Source: Planctomycetota bacterium
Lineage (GTDB): Bacteria; Planctomycetota; UBA8108; UBA1146
Length of the DNA: 17,318 bases
Assembly (NCBI GenBank): GCA_002691835.1
Contig: NZJA01000012.1
Location: 1 to 17,318 of the forward strand
Direction: 5' to 3'
In this document: in pieces, positions 1 to 6,887 of the stretch
How positions within the stretch are numbered: the first letter of the stretch is position 1
Layout: the number at the start of each line of letters is the position of its first letter
Program-made: the position numbers and the translations under genes
Notes under the pieces: generated by a model
Databases searched by the model: none
What the model saw: only the letters and a program-made list of their open reading frames with translations
Told to the model about the DNA's origin: nothing

Positions 1-111
1 AATGAGGACAGCATTGCTTTTCATCATTCCCTTGGCTTTCGCGAAGTAGGCCAGTTCATTGGCCGCGGCAAGGGAGTCCTGATGTTGGAAAAGTTGCTCT
101 CTGAAAGGTGA
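1..111 (+). CDS. GNAT-family N-acetyltransferase, C-terminal end only
   Basis: The reading frame is open from the first base and ends in TGA at 109-111, leaving 36 residues. They read NEDSIAFHHSLGFREVG, then a short strand and LMLEKLL. The pattern N-x-x-S-x-x-F-H-x-x-L-G-F-x-E-V-G is the last helix and strand of GNAT acetyltransferases, where acetyl-CoA is bound and the protein often dimerises. The substrate cannot be judged, because the acceptor-binding part lies outside the window. About 100 bp separate it from the next gene, so co-transcription with that gene is possible but not shown. The family call is fairly secure despite the short fragment. Confidence 0.7.
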   Translation, partial: NEDSIAFHHSLGFREVGQFIGRGKGVLMLEKLLSER

Positions 112-186
112 CTCTTGACAAGTTCTGGCTCGATTGTTCCGAAAGAACTTTAGAGTGCTGGAAAGATATATGAGTTATCTTGGTGG

Positions 187-203
187 AGTAATGACTCATT
201 ACT
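187..203. promoter_or_regulatory. Perfect 17-bp palindrome next to the ydhR-like ribosome binding site
   Basis: AGTAATGA-C-TCATTACT has two perfect 8-base arms around one central base. It ends directly before the Shine-Dalgarno sequence GAGGAGG (204-210) of the gene starting at 216. It could be an operator for a dimeric repressor. As RNA, a 7-bp stem with a 3-nt loop could form beside the ribosome binding site. It also contains a five-codon mini-frame, ATG ACT CAT TAC TGA (191-205), whose stop overlaps the Shine-Dalgarno sequence. The symmetry is plain in the sequence; the function is inferred. Confidence 0.5.
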
Positions 204-215
204 GAGGAGGATTCA

Positions 216-521
216 ATGCACGTCTTGGTCGTCAATTTTCAATTAGAAGATATGAATCATGAACAGTTCAGCGAAGCCTGCGATGGGCTTGCTGAGACAT
301 TCGCAGCGATTCCTGGATTAATCGCCAAGGTTTGGCTCTCTGATCCTGACAACAATACCTATGGAGGTGTCTACACCTTTGAGAATCAGGCGGCATTCGA
401 GGACTATCAAGCCGGAGAAGTCTTTGCTGCTGTGGCTGGGAATCCAAACTTCGTCAATGTCACAGCGAAAGATTTCGGCATTCTTGAGGGACCCACTCGG
501 GTCACTCGCGGACTGAGCTGA
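216..521 (+). CDS. YdhR-family putative monooxygenase (ferredoxin-like fold)
   Basis: This 101-residue protein has the same length as E. coli YdhR. It shares the family's pattern: an N-terminal strand (VLVVNFQL), PGLIAKVW at 33-40, YGGVYTFE at 49-56, and a C-terminal strand FGILEGPTRVTRG at 87-99. Members are small cytoplasmic dimeric alpha+beta-barrel proteins grouped with cofactor-independent monooxygenases; the natural substrate is not established. There is no signal peptide or membrane segment. The start is supported by GAGGAGG at 204-210 with 5 nt spacing. The leader holds a perfect palindrome (187-203), which suggests local regulation. The gene converges on the minus-strand eboE-like gene with a 22-bp gap. 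No good intrinsic terminator is visible between them. Confidence 0.85.
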   Translation: MHVLVVNFQLEDMNHEQFSEACDGLAETFAAIPGLIAKVWLSDPDNNTYGGVYTFENQAAFEDYQAGEVFAAVAGNPNFVNVTAKDFGILEGPTRVTRGLS

Positions 522-543
522 TTTTTCTATTCGAATGAGCCGT

Positions 544-1764
544 TCATGATTGCGCGGCTTTCTTTGCCCAGCGCAATTCGGCTGAGATGCCCTCGATCAG
601 CTTTTGCTGGCGTTCCTTTTTTCGCAGACCCTTTGTCAGTACTGGCCAAGTATAAGTTTCGATAGCGAGATGGGGGCCTTTGCGTGAGCGTTGCCGGCGC
701 AACCCTTCTTCGAGTAGAGCCTCAGCATCCTTTCGGGTCGTTGCCAACTTGCCATGACGAGCCCGTGATAAAGGCACATGGAAGTGGGTTCGAATCTCTC
801 GAACTTCATCCAGGTTTTTACGGCGCAGGAGAGGAAGGTCCGCCAGTCGTTCGATGGATCCGTCCTTCATTTGCATTGCGGTTTGATGCAGATAGCGAGG
901 CTCAACATGACGAAGTAACTCGTCCAATGCCTCTGACGGTCTTTGGGGATTTTTGAGAGCCGGCGCACTGGTGATATGGATCTTTCCTACATGGATTCCA
1001 GCAGCATCGAGCAGTTTCCAATCTTCCAAAGGAGACCGGAACAAGACCGCAGAATGGCAGGCGTCGAGGTTGACAGTCCAGTGTCGTCTCAGCAGTTTTT
1101 CCGCTTTACGTCGCGAACAACCCAGTTCGCTGGCCAAGTCGTCGAGACATGGGGCGAGATAGTGTTTCCAGAAATCTACGACGTCTTCTGCGCACTCGAA
1201 TGTGGTATCGGGCTCAGGTTCCGCATTCAGCAGAACACGGTAGCCACTGTCGTATTCCAGGCGCACCAGATGGGCGACAACATTTAGATAATTTCGGGCC
1301 ATCCGTTTAAGGGTACTTCGACTGTTTCCGGCAGAACGGTAACCCCCACCGAGAGTTGAAATCGTCAGCATGCGAGAAGTCGGGTTCATTCGAACGAGGA
1401 CGTCAGCAATGCGGCAGGTGATCTGTGCACGACTGACTTTGGCCCAGGAGGGTTGATAGACCTCTTCCTTGACACGGCGTGCATGAAAATCCTGAAGTGG
1501 AAATGCATTGATGGTGTATAGGTGTAAGCCATGGTCACGGAGCCAGCTTCCGACTCCCTCGGCGACATGAGTTCGGGACAGTTCCTTAACGAGCTCGGTT
1601 CCGATATGCGGAGCGATGGCAAATGGTTCACCTGGGCAGACTCGTTCTCGAACAGGCAGAACGTAGTCGCGAATCGCTGCATGTAGATCTTCGACACTAC
1701 TCGCAGGATGGGCATTCATTTCGTAACCGAGGGGGAGGCTTTTCCGGCCTCGGGTGATCCACAC
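544..1764 (-). CDS. eboE: EboE-type metabolite traffic protein (xylose-isomerase-like TIM barrel)
   Basis: The 406-residue protein matches the EboE family. Key points are GYEMNAHPASSVEDL near the N-terminus (family form: TYC-TN-HPGESW), LYTINAFPLQDFH at 82-94, VKEEVYQPSW at 98-107, NLDACHSAV at 232-240 and ETYTWPVL at 369-376. E182, D234, H237, H327 or H329, and E369 sit where sugar-isomerase/AP-endonuclease-type barrels hold metal ligands; this placement is inferred. In cyanobacteria the ebo genes help move the scytonemin precursor to the periplasm, but EboE's reaction is unknown. No eboA, B, C, D or F is seen here. The start is GTG at 1764, with AAGGG (1771-1775) six bases upstream overlapping the TAA of the lipoprotein gene. 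The next internal ATG would cut into the conserved N-terminus. It is the second gene of a two-gene minus-strand unit. Confidence 0.82.
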   Translation of the reverse strand: MWITRGRKSLPLGYEMNAHPASSVEDLHAAIRDYVLPVRERVCPGEPFAIAPHIGTELVKELSRTHVAEGVGSWLRDHGLHLYTINAFPLQDFHARRVKEEVYQPSWAKVSRAQITCRIADVLVRMNPTSRMLTISTLGGGYRSAGNSRSTLKRMARNYLNVVAHLVRLEYDSGYRVLLNAEPEPDTTFECAEDVVDFWKHYLAPCLDDLASELGCSRRKAEKLLRRHWTVNLDACHSAVLFRSPLEDWKLLDAAGIHVGKIHITSAPALKNPQRPSEALDELLRHVEPRYLHQTAMQMKDGSIERLADLPLLRRKNLDEVREIRTHFHVPLSRARHGKLATTRKDAEALLEEGLRRQRSRKGPHLAIETYTWPVLTKGLRKKERQQKLIEGISAELRWAKKAAQS

Positions 1765-1773
1765 GGGCGGCCC

Positions 1774-2775
1774 TTAAGGTGCGCCGGTCTTGTAGATCAC
1801 AGAACCGGAGACTCCCTCGATAGCACAGCGGGAGGGATCGATGCCATAAAGAGTCACATCTCCCTCAATGCTTTGCACGGTGGCTCCATCGCGCCCATCG
1901 ATCAACAGTACATCGCCAGTGATGTAGCGCACTTCGAGAGCTCCTTCACGTCCCCAGATTTCTACGGGGCCAGTGATTTCACTGACTCGACATGCCTGAC
2001 TTCCATCTCTGATTTTGAGTGAACCGGTCACCCCGACGACATCACATGGACCAGATCCGGTACTGAGATCGACATTGCCATGGGCTTGGTAGATCTCCAA
2101 TGCTCCCTCAAGGCTGGTAATCGAGAGGTTTCCACGGAAGCCATCGATGAAGATCGCTCCTTCACTGTCTTGAATGTCGAGATCGAAGTCGAGACTTTCA
2201 TCGGCAGGCAGAGTGACCTTCATTTCGACGAGGCATTCTTCGCGATCATTCAGTTCGGGCTCGATAAGTCGAGCGCGGTAACGACCTGGCGAAGTATTGT
2301 CGAGAGCAATACGGACTCCAGCTGCGAGTGTGCGGGCCCGCTCAAGGCCGACAGCTCGACTGATGACATCCGCTGAAAACGAGATGGTTGTTGCTTCGGG
2401 GTCTCGACAGATCTGCAACGGACCTGATCCATTCATGAGGATCAGTTTTTCAACCAGGTCGGCATCGACCGTAACCGATGTCATCGAATCTTTTTCGGAG
2501 AGCGGTTCGGGAATGCTGGGTTCGGGATTGATGGGTTCGGGAATATTTACGAGACGATCCTCTGAGGAAACCGCTGCCATATCTGACAGGGAAGAGTCAT
2601 CTGCAACCGCGGGGATGATGTCGTTCGCCAAGGTGGAGCTTTCCACCTGAGGAGCATCCTCCACATTACGGGGAGGAGTTGAACCGGTTTCCCCGTTTTG
2701 GCGCACCGGGGTTCCACCGCAGCCGGAAAGAAACAGCACGCATACGATGATCATCCACAGATTTTTCAGGATCAT
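1774..2775 (-). CDS. Exported lipoprotein with DUF4097-like beta-solenoid repeats
   Basis: The 333-residue product opens with a hydrophobic signal, MILKNLWMIIVCVLFLSGC, with lipobox LSGC and the lipidated Cys at 19, so it should be membrane-anchored outside the cytoplasm. A low-complexity linker follows, including a triple PEP stretch near residues 78-90. Next is an adhesin-like region, then seven imperfect repeats of about 18 residues (roughly 204-331) with a recurring T/E-G-x-V-x-I core, as in DUF4097-type domains. The start at 2775 is preferred because AAGAGG (2782-2787) lies 6 nt upstream. The alternative ATG at 2790 has only pyrimidine-rich sequence before it. Its stop is 9 nt before eboE, in the same frame. 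It faces the moxR operon across a short divergent region. The ligand or role is unknown. The lipoprotein call is firm; the fold call is moderate. Confidence 0.78.
   Translation of the reverse strand: MILKNLWMIIVCVLFLSGCGGTPVRQNGETGSTPPRNVEDAPQVESSTLANDIIPAVADDSSLSDMAAVSSEDRLVNIPEPINPEPSIPEPLSEKDSMTSVTVDADLVEKLILMNGSGPLQICRDPEATTISFSADVISRAVGLERARTLAAGVRIALDNTSPGRYRARLIEPELNDREECLVEMKVTLPADESLDFDLDIQDSEGAIFIDGFRGNLSITSLEGALEIYQAHGNVDLSTGSGPCDVVGVTGSLKIRDGSQACRVSEITGPVEIWGREGALEVRYITGDVLLIDGRDGATVQSIEGDVTLYGIDPSRCAIEGVSGSVIYKTGAP
1783..2166 (-). repeat. Seven tandem ~18-residue solenoid repeats in the lipoprotein
   Basis: Successive units carry the cores GFRGNLSI, AHGNVDLS, GVTGSLKI, EITGPVEI, YITGDVLL, SIEGDVTL and GVSGSVIY. 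Each is about 18-19 residues after the last, the spacing expected for one coil of a beta-solenoid. Three units have a Cys at the equivalent third position (GPC-DV, QAC-RV, SRC-AI). The repeats are clear at protein level and have diverged at DNA level. Confidence 0.65.
2504..2548. repeat. 15-bp tandem repeat, three units, encoding IPEP-type linker
   Basis: Three head-to-tail 15-bp units each begin GGTTCGGGA(A/T)T on the plus strand. Read on the minus strand they encode NIPEP-INPEP-SIPEP in the lipoprotein's linker. The array is in frame, so unit gain or loss would change only linker length. A proline-rich spacer between lipid anchor and folded domain is typical of surface or periplasmic lipoproteins. 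Confidence 0.75.
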
Positions 2776-2781
2776 GACATT

Positions 2782-2787
2782 CCTCTT
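2782..2787 (-). promoter_or_regulatory. Ribosome binding site deciding the lipoprotein start
   Basis: AAGAGG on the minus strand lies 6 nt before ATG at 2775-2773. It overlaps codons two and three of a longer reading that starts at 2790, which itself has no purine-rich site. This favours the shorter start. Confidence 0.6.
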
Positions 2788-2888
2788 CATCAAAACAGGG
2801 CAAGGAGGAGGAGTGTATCACGAAGAGAATCCTGCTGGAGAGGCGGAGAGAAAAAAATCTCCTGAAAGTGCGACTTGTGCCGATTCCT

Positions 2889-2945
2889 TGCTCTCTGGTG
2901 TGCCATCGGAGATGCTGGAGTTGTTTCCGAAGGAAGGAGAGAGCA
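2889..2945 (+). promoter_or_regulatory. moxR leader with ribosome binding site and possible sequestering stem
   Basis: AAGGAAGGAG (2930-2939) lies 7 nt before ATG 2947 and fixes the moxR start. TGCTCTCT (2889-2896) is a perfect complement of AGAGAGCA (2938-2945), which overlaps the end of that site and reaches the start codon. A nested pair, TCGGA (2906-2910) and TCCGA (2926-2930), could stabilise the fold. The complementarity is visible; regulation by it is only inferred. Confidence 0.4.
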
Positions 2946-2946
2946 T

Positions 2947-3957
2947 ATGGTAGCTGCTGAAGAATCCCTGGATCAGCTCAATTCTGATTTTCAACGTGTT
3001 CGAGAAGAGGTCGGCAAGGTTCTTGTCGGGCAGGATGAGGTTGTGGAATCGGTACTGATCGCTCTCTTCGCTGGAGGTCATTGCCTTCTGGAAGGAGTTC
3101 CCGGTCTGGGAAAAACACTTCTCGTCAGAACTCTCAGTGGATCTCTCGCACTCGATTATTCGCGGATTCAATTCACACCGGATTTGATGCCAGCTGATAT
3201 CACTGGAACTCGAATTGTGACAGAGGATGAACGCGGCCGCAAAAATTTTGAGTTTCAAAAGGGCCCCATTTTTGCCCAGATCGTTCTTGCCGATGAGATC
3301 AACCGGGCCACTCCTAAAACCCAGTCTGCGCTGCTAGAGGCGATGCAGGAGAGTGAAGTGACGGCAGGTGGGGAAACCCATTCTATCGATCAGCCGTTTA
3401 TCGTCCTCGCGACTCAGAATCCCCTCGAGATGGATGGAACGTATCCACTTCCAGAGGCTCAGCTCGATCGATTCCTGTTTAAGGTGCATGTCCCATTCCC
3501 AAAGCGGGAAGAATTGAATGAAGTTCTGACAAGAACTACTGGTCAGCACGTGGCTGAGGTGGAGCCGGTTCTGAATGGAGATCGCATTCTCGAACATCGA
3601 CAAAGTGTTCGAAGGGTCGAGGCTGCTCCCCATGTTCAGGATTTTGCTGTTCGTATGCTCTTGGCGACCCATCCGGATTCTGAGTTTGCCACGGAAGAAG
3701 TCCAAAAATGGGTTCGATATGGCGCTAGCCCGAGGGGGGTTCAGTCCCTGTTACTCGGAGCTAAAGTTCGAGCGGCTCTCGATCGGCGTCTTCACGTCGG
3801 CTTTGACGATGTTCGTCAGACTGCACCAGCGGCCCTTCGTCACCGGGTCCTTCTCGGCTTTGAAGGAGAAGCAGAAGGTATTCCAGTCGATGACATCATT
3901 GCTGAAGTGATCGCCAAGACCGAGGACATGAGTGATTCTGGATTGAATAACGCATGA
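2947..3957 (+). CDS. moxR: MoxR-family AAA+ ATPase
   Basis: The 336-residue cytoplasmic ATPase has all core motifs: Walker A GVPGLGKT at 50-57, Walker B IVLADE at 112-117 followed by INRA, sensor 1 ATQN at 155-158, the MoxR signature GTYPLPEAQLDRF at 164-176, and sensor 2 GASPRG at 259-264. MoxR proteins act as chaperone-like hexamers that help VWA-domain partners mature or activate protein targets. The frame is open further upstream, but the start at 2947 follows AAGGAAGGAG, and MoxR proteins normally begin close before the LNSDFQRVREEVGKVLVGQ helix. It is the first gene of a plus-strand operon, with its stop overlapping the DUF58 gene (ATGA, 3954-3957). It is divergent from the lipoprotein gene, so the 171 bp between the two starts probably hold both promoters. 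I see no convincing -35/-10 pair there. Confidence 0.95.
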   Translation: MVAAEESLDQLNSDFQRVREEVGKVLVGQDEVVESVLIALFAGGHCLLEGVPGLGKTLLVRTLSGSLALDYSRIQFTPDLMPADITGTRIVTEDERGRKNFEFQKGPIFAQIVLADEINRATPKTQSALLEAMQESEVTAGGETHSIDQPFIVLATQNPLEMDGTYPLPEAQLDRFLFKVHVPFPKREELNEVLTRTTGQHVAEVEPVLNGDRILEHRQSVRRVEAAPHVQDFAVRMLLATHPDSEFATEEVQKWVRYGASPRGVQSLLLGAKVRAALDRRLHVGFDDVRQTAPAALRHRVLLGFEGEAEGIPVDDIIAEVIAKTEDMSDSGLNNA

Positions 3958-4853
3958 GTAACGCAGGGGCCCATGATGCTCCATTGCTGGATGAAGAGTT
4001 TTTGGCCCGCTGTGCCAAGCTGGTCCTGTTCTCGCGATCGATCACCCAAGGAAGAATGCGCGGTGAGAAGAGGTCCCGTCGTCGGGGTCTTTCTACAGAG
4101 TTTGCAGATCACAAGGATTACACTCCTGGAGATGATCTGCGTCACCTCGACTGGAATATCTTTGGGCGTCTCGAAAAACTGTTCATCAAGCTTTTCGAGG
4201 AAGAGGAAGAGCGCAATGTTTTCCTGCTACTGGATGCTTCCGCTTCGATGCAAATCGGAGAACCGGACAAGTGGCGTCACAGCCGCCAAATTGCTGCTGC
4301 ACTGGGGGCGATTGCCTTATCCGCAGGAGATCGGGTCCATCTCAGGGTTTTCGATGAAAAGATGCGCCCTTTCTTTCCTGCACTGAGAGGATCCCGGTCG
4401 ATTCTGAGGCTGATTGATACTCTTGAAAATTTGCCACCAGGAAATGGAACCTCACTTGGAACATCGCTCAGGGCTCATGCGGCTTCTTGTCCTCCTGGTT
4501 CGATCCAGATATTGATTTCTGACCTTCTCGATCCTCAGGGGTTGGAAGACGCACTCCGGCAAGTTCCAGGAAGCAGGGGTGAAAGCTGGCTGGTGCATTT
4601 GTTGGCCGGGAATGAAGTGGAACCCGATCTTCAAGGGGACTTGCGGCTCGTAGATGTGGAGTCTTCTCTTCACGTCGATGTGACTCTGACTCGTTCAGTC
4701 TTGAAGGCTTATCAACGTGCAGTCGATGAATTCCGTCAAGAGCTCAGGCTTCACTGTCATCGTTACAGAATTCAGCCGCTTGAAGTCAATACCTCGGTTC
4801 CTTTTGATCAGGTGATCCTCGAATGGATGCGCCAGAAACGGTGGTTGGCATGA
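3954..4853 (+). CDS. DUF58 domain protein (VWA-like MoxR partner)
   Basis: This 299-residue soluble protein carries the DUF58 signature YTPGDDLRHLDWNIFGR at 56-72, after the basic stretch RGEKRSRRRGLSTEF. A VWA-like fold follows with an apparently intact metal site: D94-x-S96-x-S98 in DASASM, T166 in GNGTSLG, and D190 in LISDLLD. DUF58 proteins are regular genetic partners of MoxR ATPases, probably as adaptors or substrates. There is no signal peptide or membrane helix. Its start codon overlaps the moxR stop and its stop overlaps the next start, and no strong ribosome binding site precedes it. Translation is therefore probably coupled, giving balanced amounts of the three proteins. The family assignment is secure; the exact role is not known. 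Confidence 0.93.
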   Translation: MSNAGAHDAPLLDEEFLARCAKLVLFSRSITQGRMRGEKRSRRRGLSTEFADHKDYTPGDDLRHLDWNIFGRLEKLFIKLFEEEEERNVFLLLDASASMQIGEPDKWRHSRQIAAALGAIALSAGDRVHLRVFDEKMRPFFPALRGSRSILRLIDTLENLPPGNGTSLGTSLRAHAASCPPGSIQILISDLLDPQGLEDALRQVPGSRGESWLVHLLAGNEVEPDLQGDLRLVDVESSLHVDVTLTRSVLKAYQRAVDEFRQELRLHCHRYRIQPLEVNTSVPFDQVILEWMRQKRWLA

Positions 4854-6805
4854 TTTTCGGTGCACCTCAGTTTCTGATTTGGGCGTTGTTGATTCCAATG
4901 TTGCTGCTGCTTTGGTTTCTCAAGATTCGTCGAAGGCCGCAAAAAGTGGGGAGCACACTTTTATGGAGCAGGGCTTTGGAAGACGAGCGAGTGAGGTCGC
5001 CTTTCCAAAGGCTCGTCCGCAACTTGTTATTGGTTTTCCAGCTGCTCACATTGATTTTGCTGATTTTGGCTCTCTTGAGACCGGAGTCGGGATCTCTCGC
5101 GGACACTTCTCGATTGAATGTTTTTCTGGTGGATCGCTCTGCCAGTATGAATGCCATCGAAGAAGATGGTCGGAGTCGATTTGAGCATAGTCTTGATCGA
5201 GTTCGGCAACGATTGATCGATATAGAGGGAGAACGAGGAGTTCTCATCGCTTTTGGATCATCTGCAGACTCGCTGACTCCGATCACCACAGATCTCGATC
5301 AGATTGATCGGGCAGTTGAGAAACTCTCGGCTGGGGTTGGGCAGACAGGGTTCGAAGAGGCTCTGGAGTTGGCACTTTCCTATGTGCGTCAGGATGAGCT
5401 GATCCCATCTGACCCAGCGGGTGAGAATGGAGTTGGTGGAGAACTTCTGTCGAATCAGCCAGATGCTCGAATCATCGTTTTTACGGATGGGGTCCTTCCT
5501 GAGTGGAGAGGCGATGCCATCGAAGTTCCGGTGATCCACGAGATTGTCGGCGAAGCCTCTTCGAATGTAGGGATTACAGCATTTGCCGCTCGTCGAGAGT
5601 TTTCGGAAGCTGGAGATCTCAAAGTATTATTGGAGCTCCGAAATACTGGCGATGAAGCGATCTCTGGGAGTCTCGAATTGATCGGAGATGAAATGCTTCT
5701 TGAAGAGGAAGCTTCTCGGACTCTGGAGGCCGGAGAGCGATGGTTACAAACATTTTCAACTCGAGCAGGAGCGATCCGAAATTTACAGGCGCATTGGAAA
5801 CCAGAAAATGGAGATGCACTCGCTGAAGATAACCGTGCATGGCTCAGCCTGAGAAAAATCCGCCCCCTCAAAGTACTTTTGGTCGGTGGCAATAATTTGA
5901 TTCTCGAGAATGCTCTCGCAGTCGTCGAAAATATTCAGCCCTCACAGTTACCCTTTGAGGATGTGGATCTGGATACGATTTCGAGAGATTACGATGTGGT
6001 GATTTGGAATCAGCAGGTTCCAGAAGAGCTTCCTGCGGGAGTTGGGCACCTTGTTTTCAATGCCATTCCGCGGCCTTTTTGGAGTGGAACTCCAGAGGTG
6101 GTCAATCAACCCAACATCGTTCGTTGGGCTGCGGATGACCCGGTGTTGAGATTTTCTTCGATGGCTCCCTTGGACGGGCGAATTCTCAAGACGAGGCCGC
6201 TTCCAGCAGGAAAAGGAACCCGAGCATTGATCGAGGTTCGAGAAGGCGCATTGATTTCCCGATTTGCTGCTGAGGGATTACGGGGCTTGGTGGTTTCCTT
6301 TGATATTCTTGAGTCGAGTTGGCCTCTGAGTCCTTCTTTCCCATTATTTTTTACGGCCGCCCTCAGAGACCTCGGAAGGCAGGGTAGTGGGATTAATTCA
6401 GGGGTTCGGAGCGGTGAGCTTGTTGAGGCTCGACCGTATGGTGATCTGGAGAAGCTATATCACTTCTCTCCAGATGGAGAGTGGAGATCACGATCCTTGA
6501 CTCGAGATGGTCGTTTACAGTGGCGAGCCACAGATGAACTGGGTGTTCATCGTTTTCAGTCGACCAAAGGTGAATTGAATGCAGAAACTGAGCCAGGCGA
6601 ATTTTATTCACTGGAGATCCCGGTCAACCTGCTGTCGCTGGCTGAAAGCCGGATAGAGCCTCGCCCAGGCCCAACCTTGGGTACTGCTATGACGAGACCG
6701 GACGGCTTTTCATGGGGAGAGGCTCGCAGGGAGTATTGGCCATGGCTATTGGGATTGGGTCTATTGGCATTGCTCATTGAATGGACTGTTTATCACCGCA
6801 GGTGA
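4850..6805 (+). CDS. Membrane-anchored BatA-like VWA-domain protein
   Basis: The 651-residue protein starts with the BatA/aerotolerance N-terminal region: helix 1 at about 8-24, a basic KIRRRPQKVGSTLLW segment, and helix 2 at about 57-76 (LVRNLLLVFQLLTLILLILALLRPE region). A VWA domain follows with an intact MIDAS site: D95-x-S97-x-S99, T166 and D213 in FTDG. A long beta-rich region (about 230-600) and a last helix at about 631-647 before the tail YHRR complete it. This matches proteins often named BatA-and-WFA-domain proteins. The start is ATG 4850 inside the overlap ATGA with the DUF58 stop; an upstream in-frame ATG at 4823 would put extra residues before the first helix and is less likely. 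It probably presents its VWA domain at the membrane to work with MoxR and DUF58. Confidence 0.9.
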   Translation: MIFGAPQFLIWALLIPMLLLLWFLKIRRRPQKVGSTLLWSRALEDERVRSPFQRLVRNLLLVFQLLTLILLILALLRPESGSLADTSRLNVFLVDRSASMNAIEEDGRSRFEHSLDRVRQRLIDIEGERGVLIAFGSSADSLTPITTDLDQIDRAVEKLSAGVGQTGFEEALELALSYVRQDELIPSDPAGENGVGGELLSNQPDARIIVFTDGVLPEWRGDAIEVPVIHEIVGEASSNVGITAFAARREFSEAGDLKVLLELRNTGDEAISGSLELIGDEMLLEEEASRTLEAGERWLQTFSTRAGAIRNLQAHWKPENGDALAEDNRAWLSLRKIRPLKVLLVGGNNLILENALAVVENIQPSQLPFEDVDLDTISRDYDVVIWNQQVPEELPAGVGHLVFNAIPRPFWSGTPEVVNQPNIVRWAADDPVLRFSSMAPLDGRILKTRPLPAGKGTRALIEVREGALISRFAAEGLRGLVVSFDILESSWPLSPSFPLFFTAALRDLGRQGSGINSGVRSGELVEARPYGDLEKLYHFSPDGEWRSRSLTRDGRLQWRATDELGVHRFQSTKGELNAETEPGEFYSLEIPVNLLSLAESRIEPRPGPTLGTAMTRPDGFSWGEARREYWPWLLGLGLLALLIEWTVYHRR

Positions 6806-6887
6806 AAAACCTTGAGGCCATGCCGCTAAAATAAGTTCAAGAAGAAATCTGAAGTGACAAAGAAATTGACCGAGAGAGGTATCGACG

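Noticed and set aside
115..120. TTGACA as a -35 box for the ydhR-like gene
   Set aside because: No acceptable -10 lies 16-18 bp downstream; the nearest AT-rich hexamer (around 164-171) is far too distant.
490..526. GACCC-actc-GGGTC hairpin followed by a T-run as a terminator for the ydhR-like gene
   Set aside because: The hairpin is inside the coding sequence and the T-run begins 19 nt after it, so the geometry is wrong for an intrinsic terminator.
787..796. GGTTCGAATC, identical to a tRNA T-loop core
   Set aside because: It lies inside the eboE coding region. The flanking bases do not form a T-stem, and no acceptor or anticodon arm is present.
2845..2862. GGAGA / TCTCC hairpin around an A7 tract between the divergent genes
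   Set aside because: The stem is only 5 bp in a purine-rich background. It could be chance and fits no clear terminator or operator role.
2813..2953. Small GTG-initiated frame (46 codons) after AAGGAGGAG, overlapping the moxR start
   Set aside because: The purine run is too close to the GTG, the peptide has no recognisable character, and moxR has its own good ribosome binding site.
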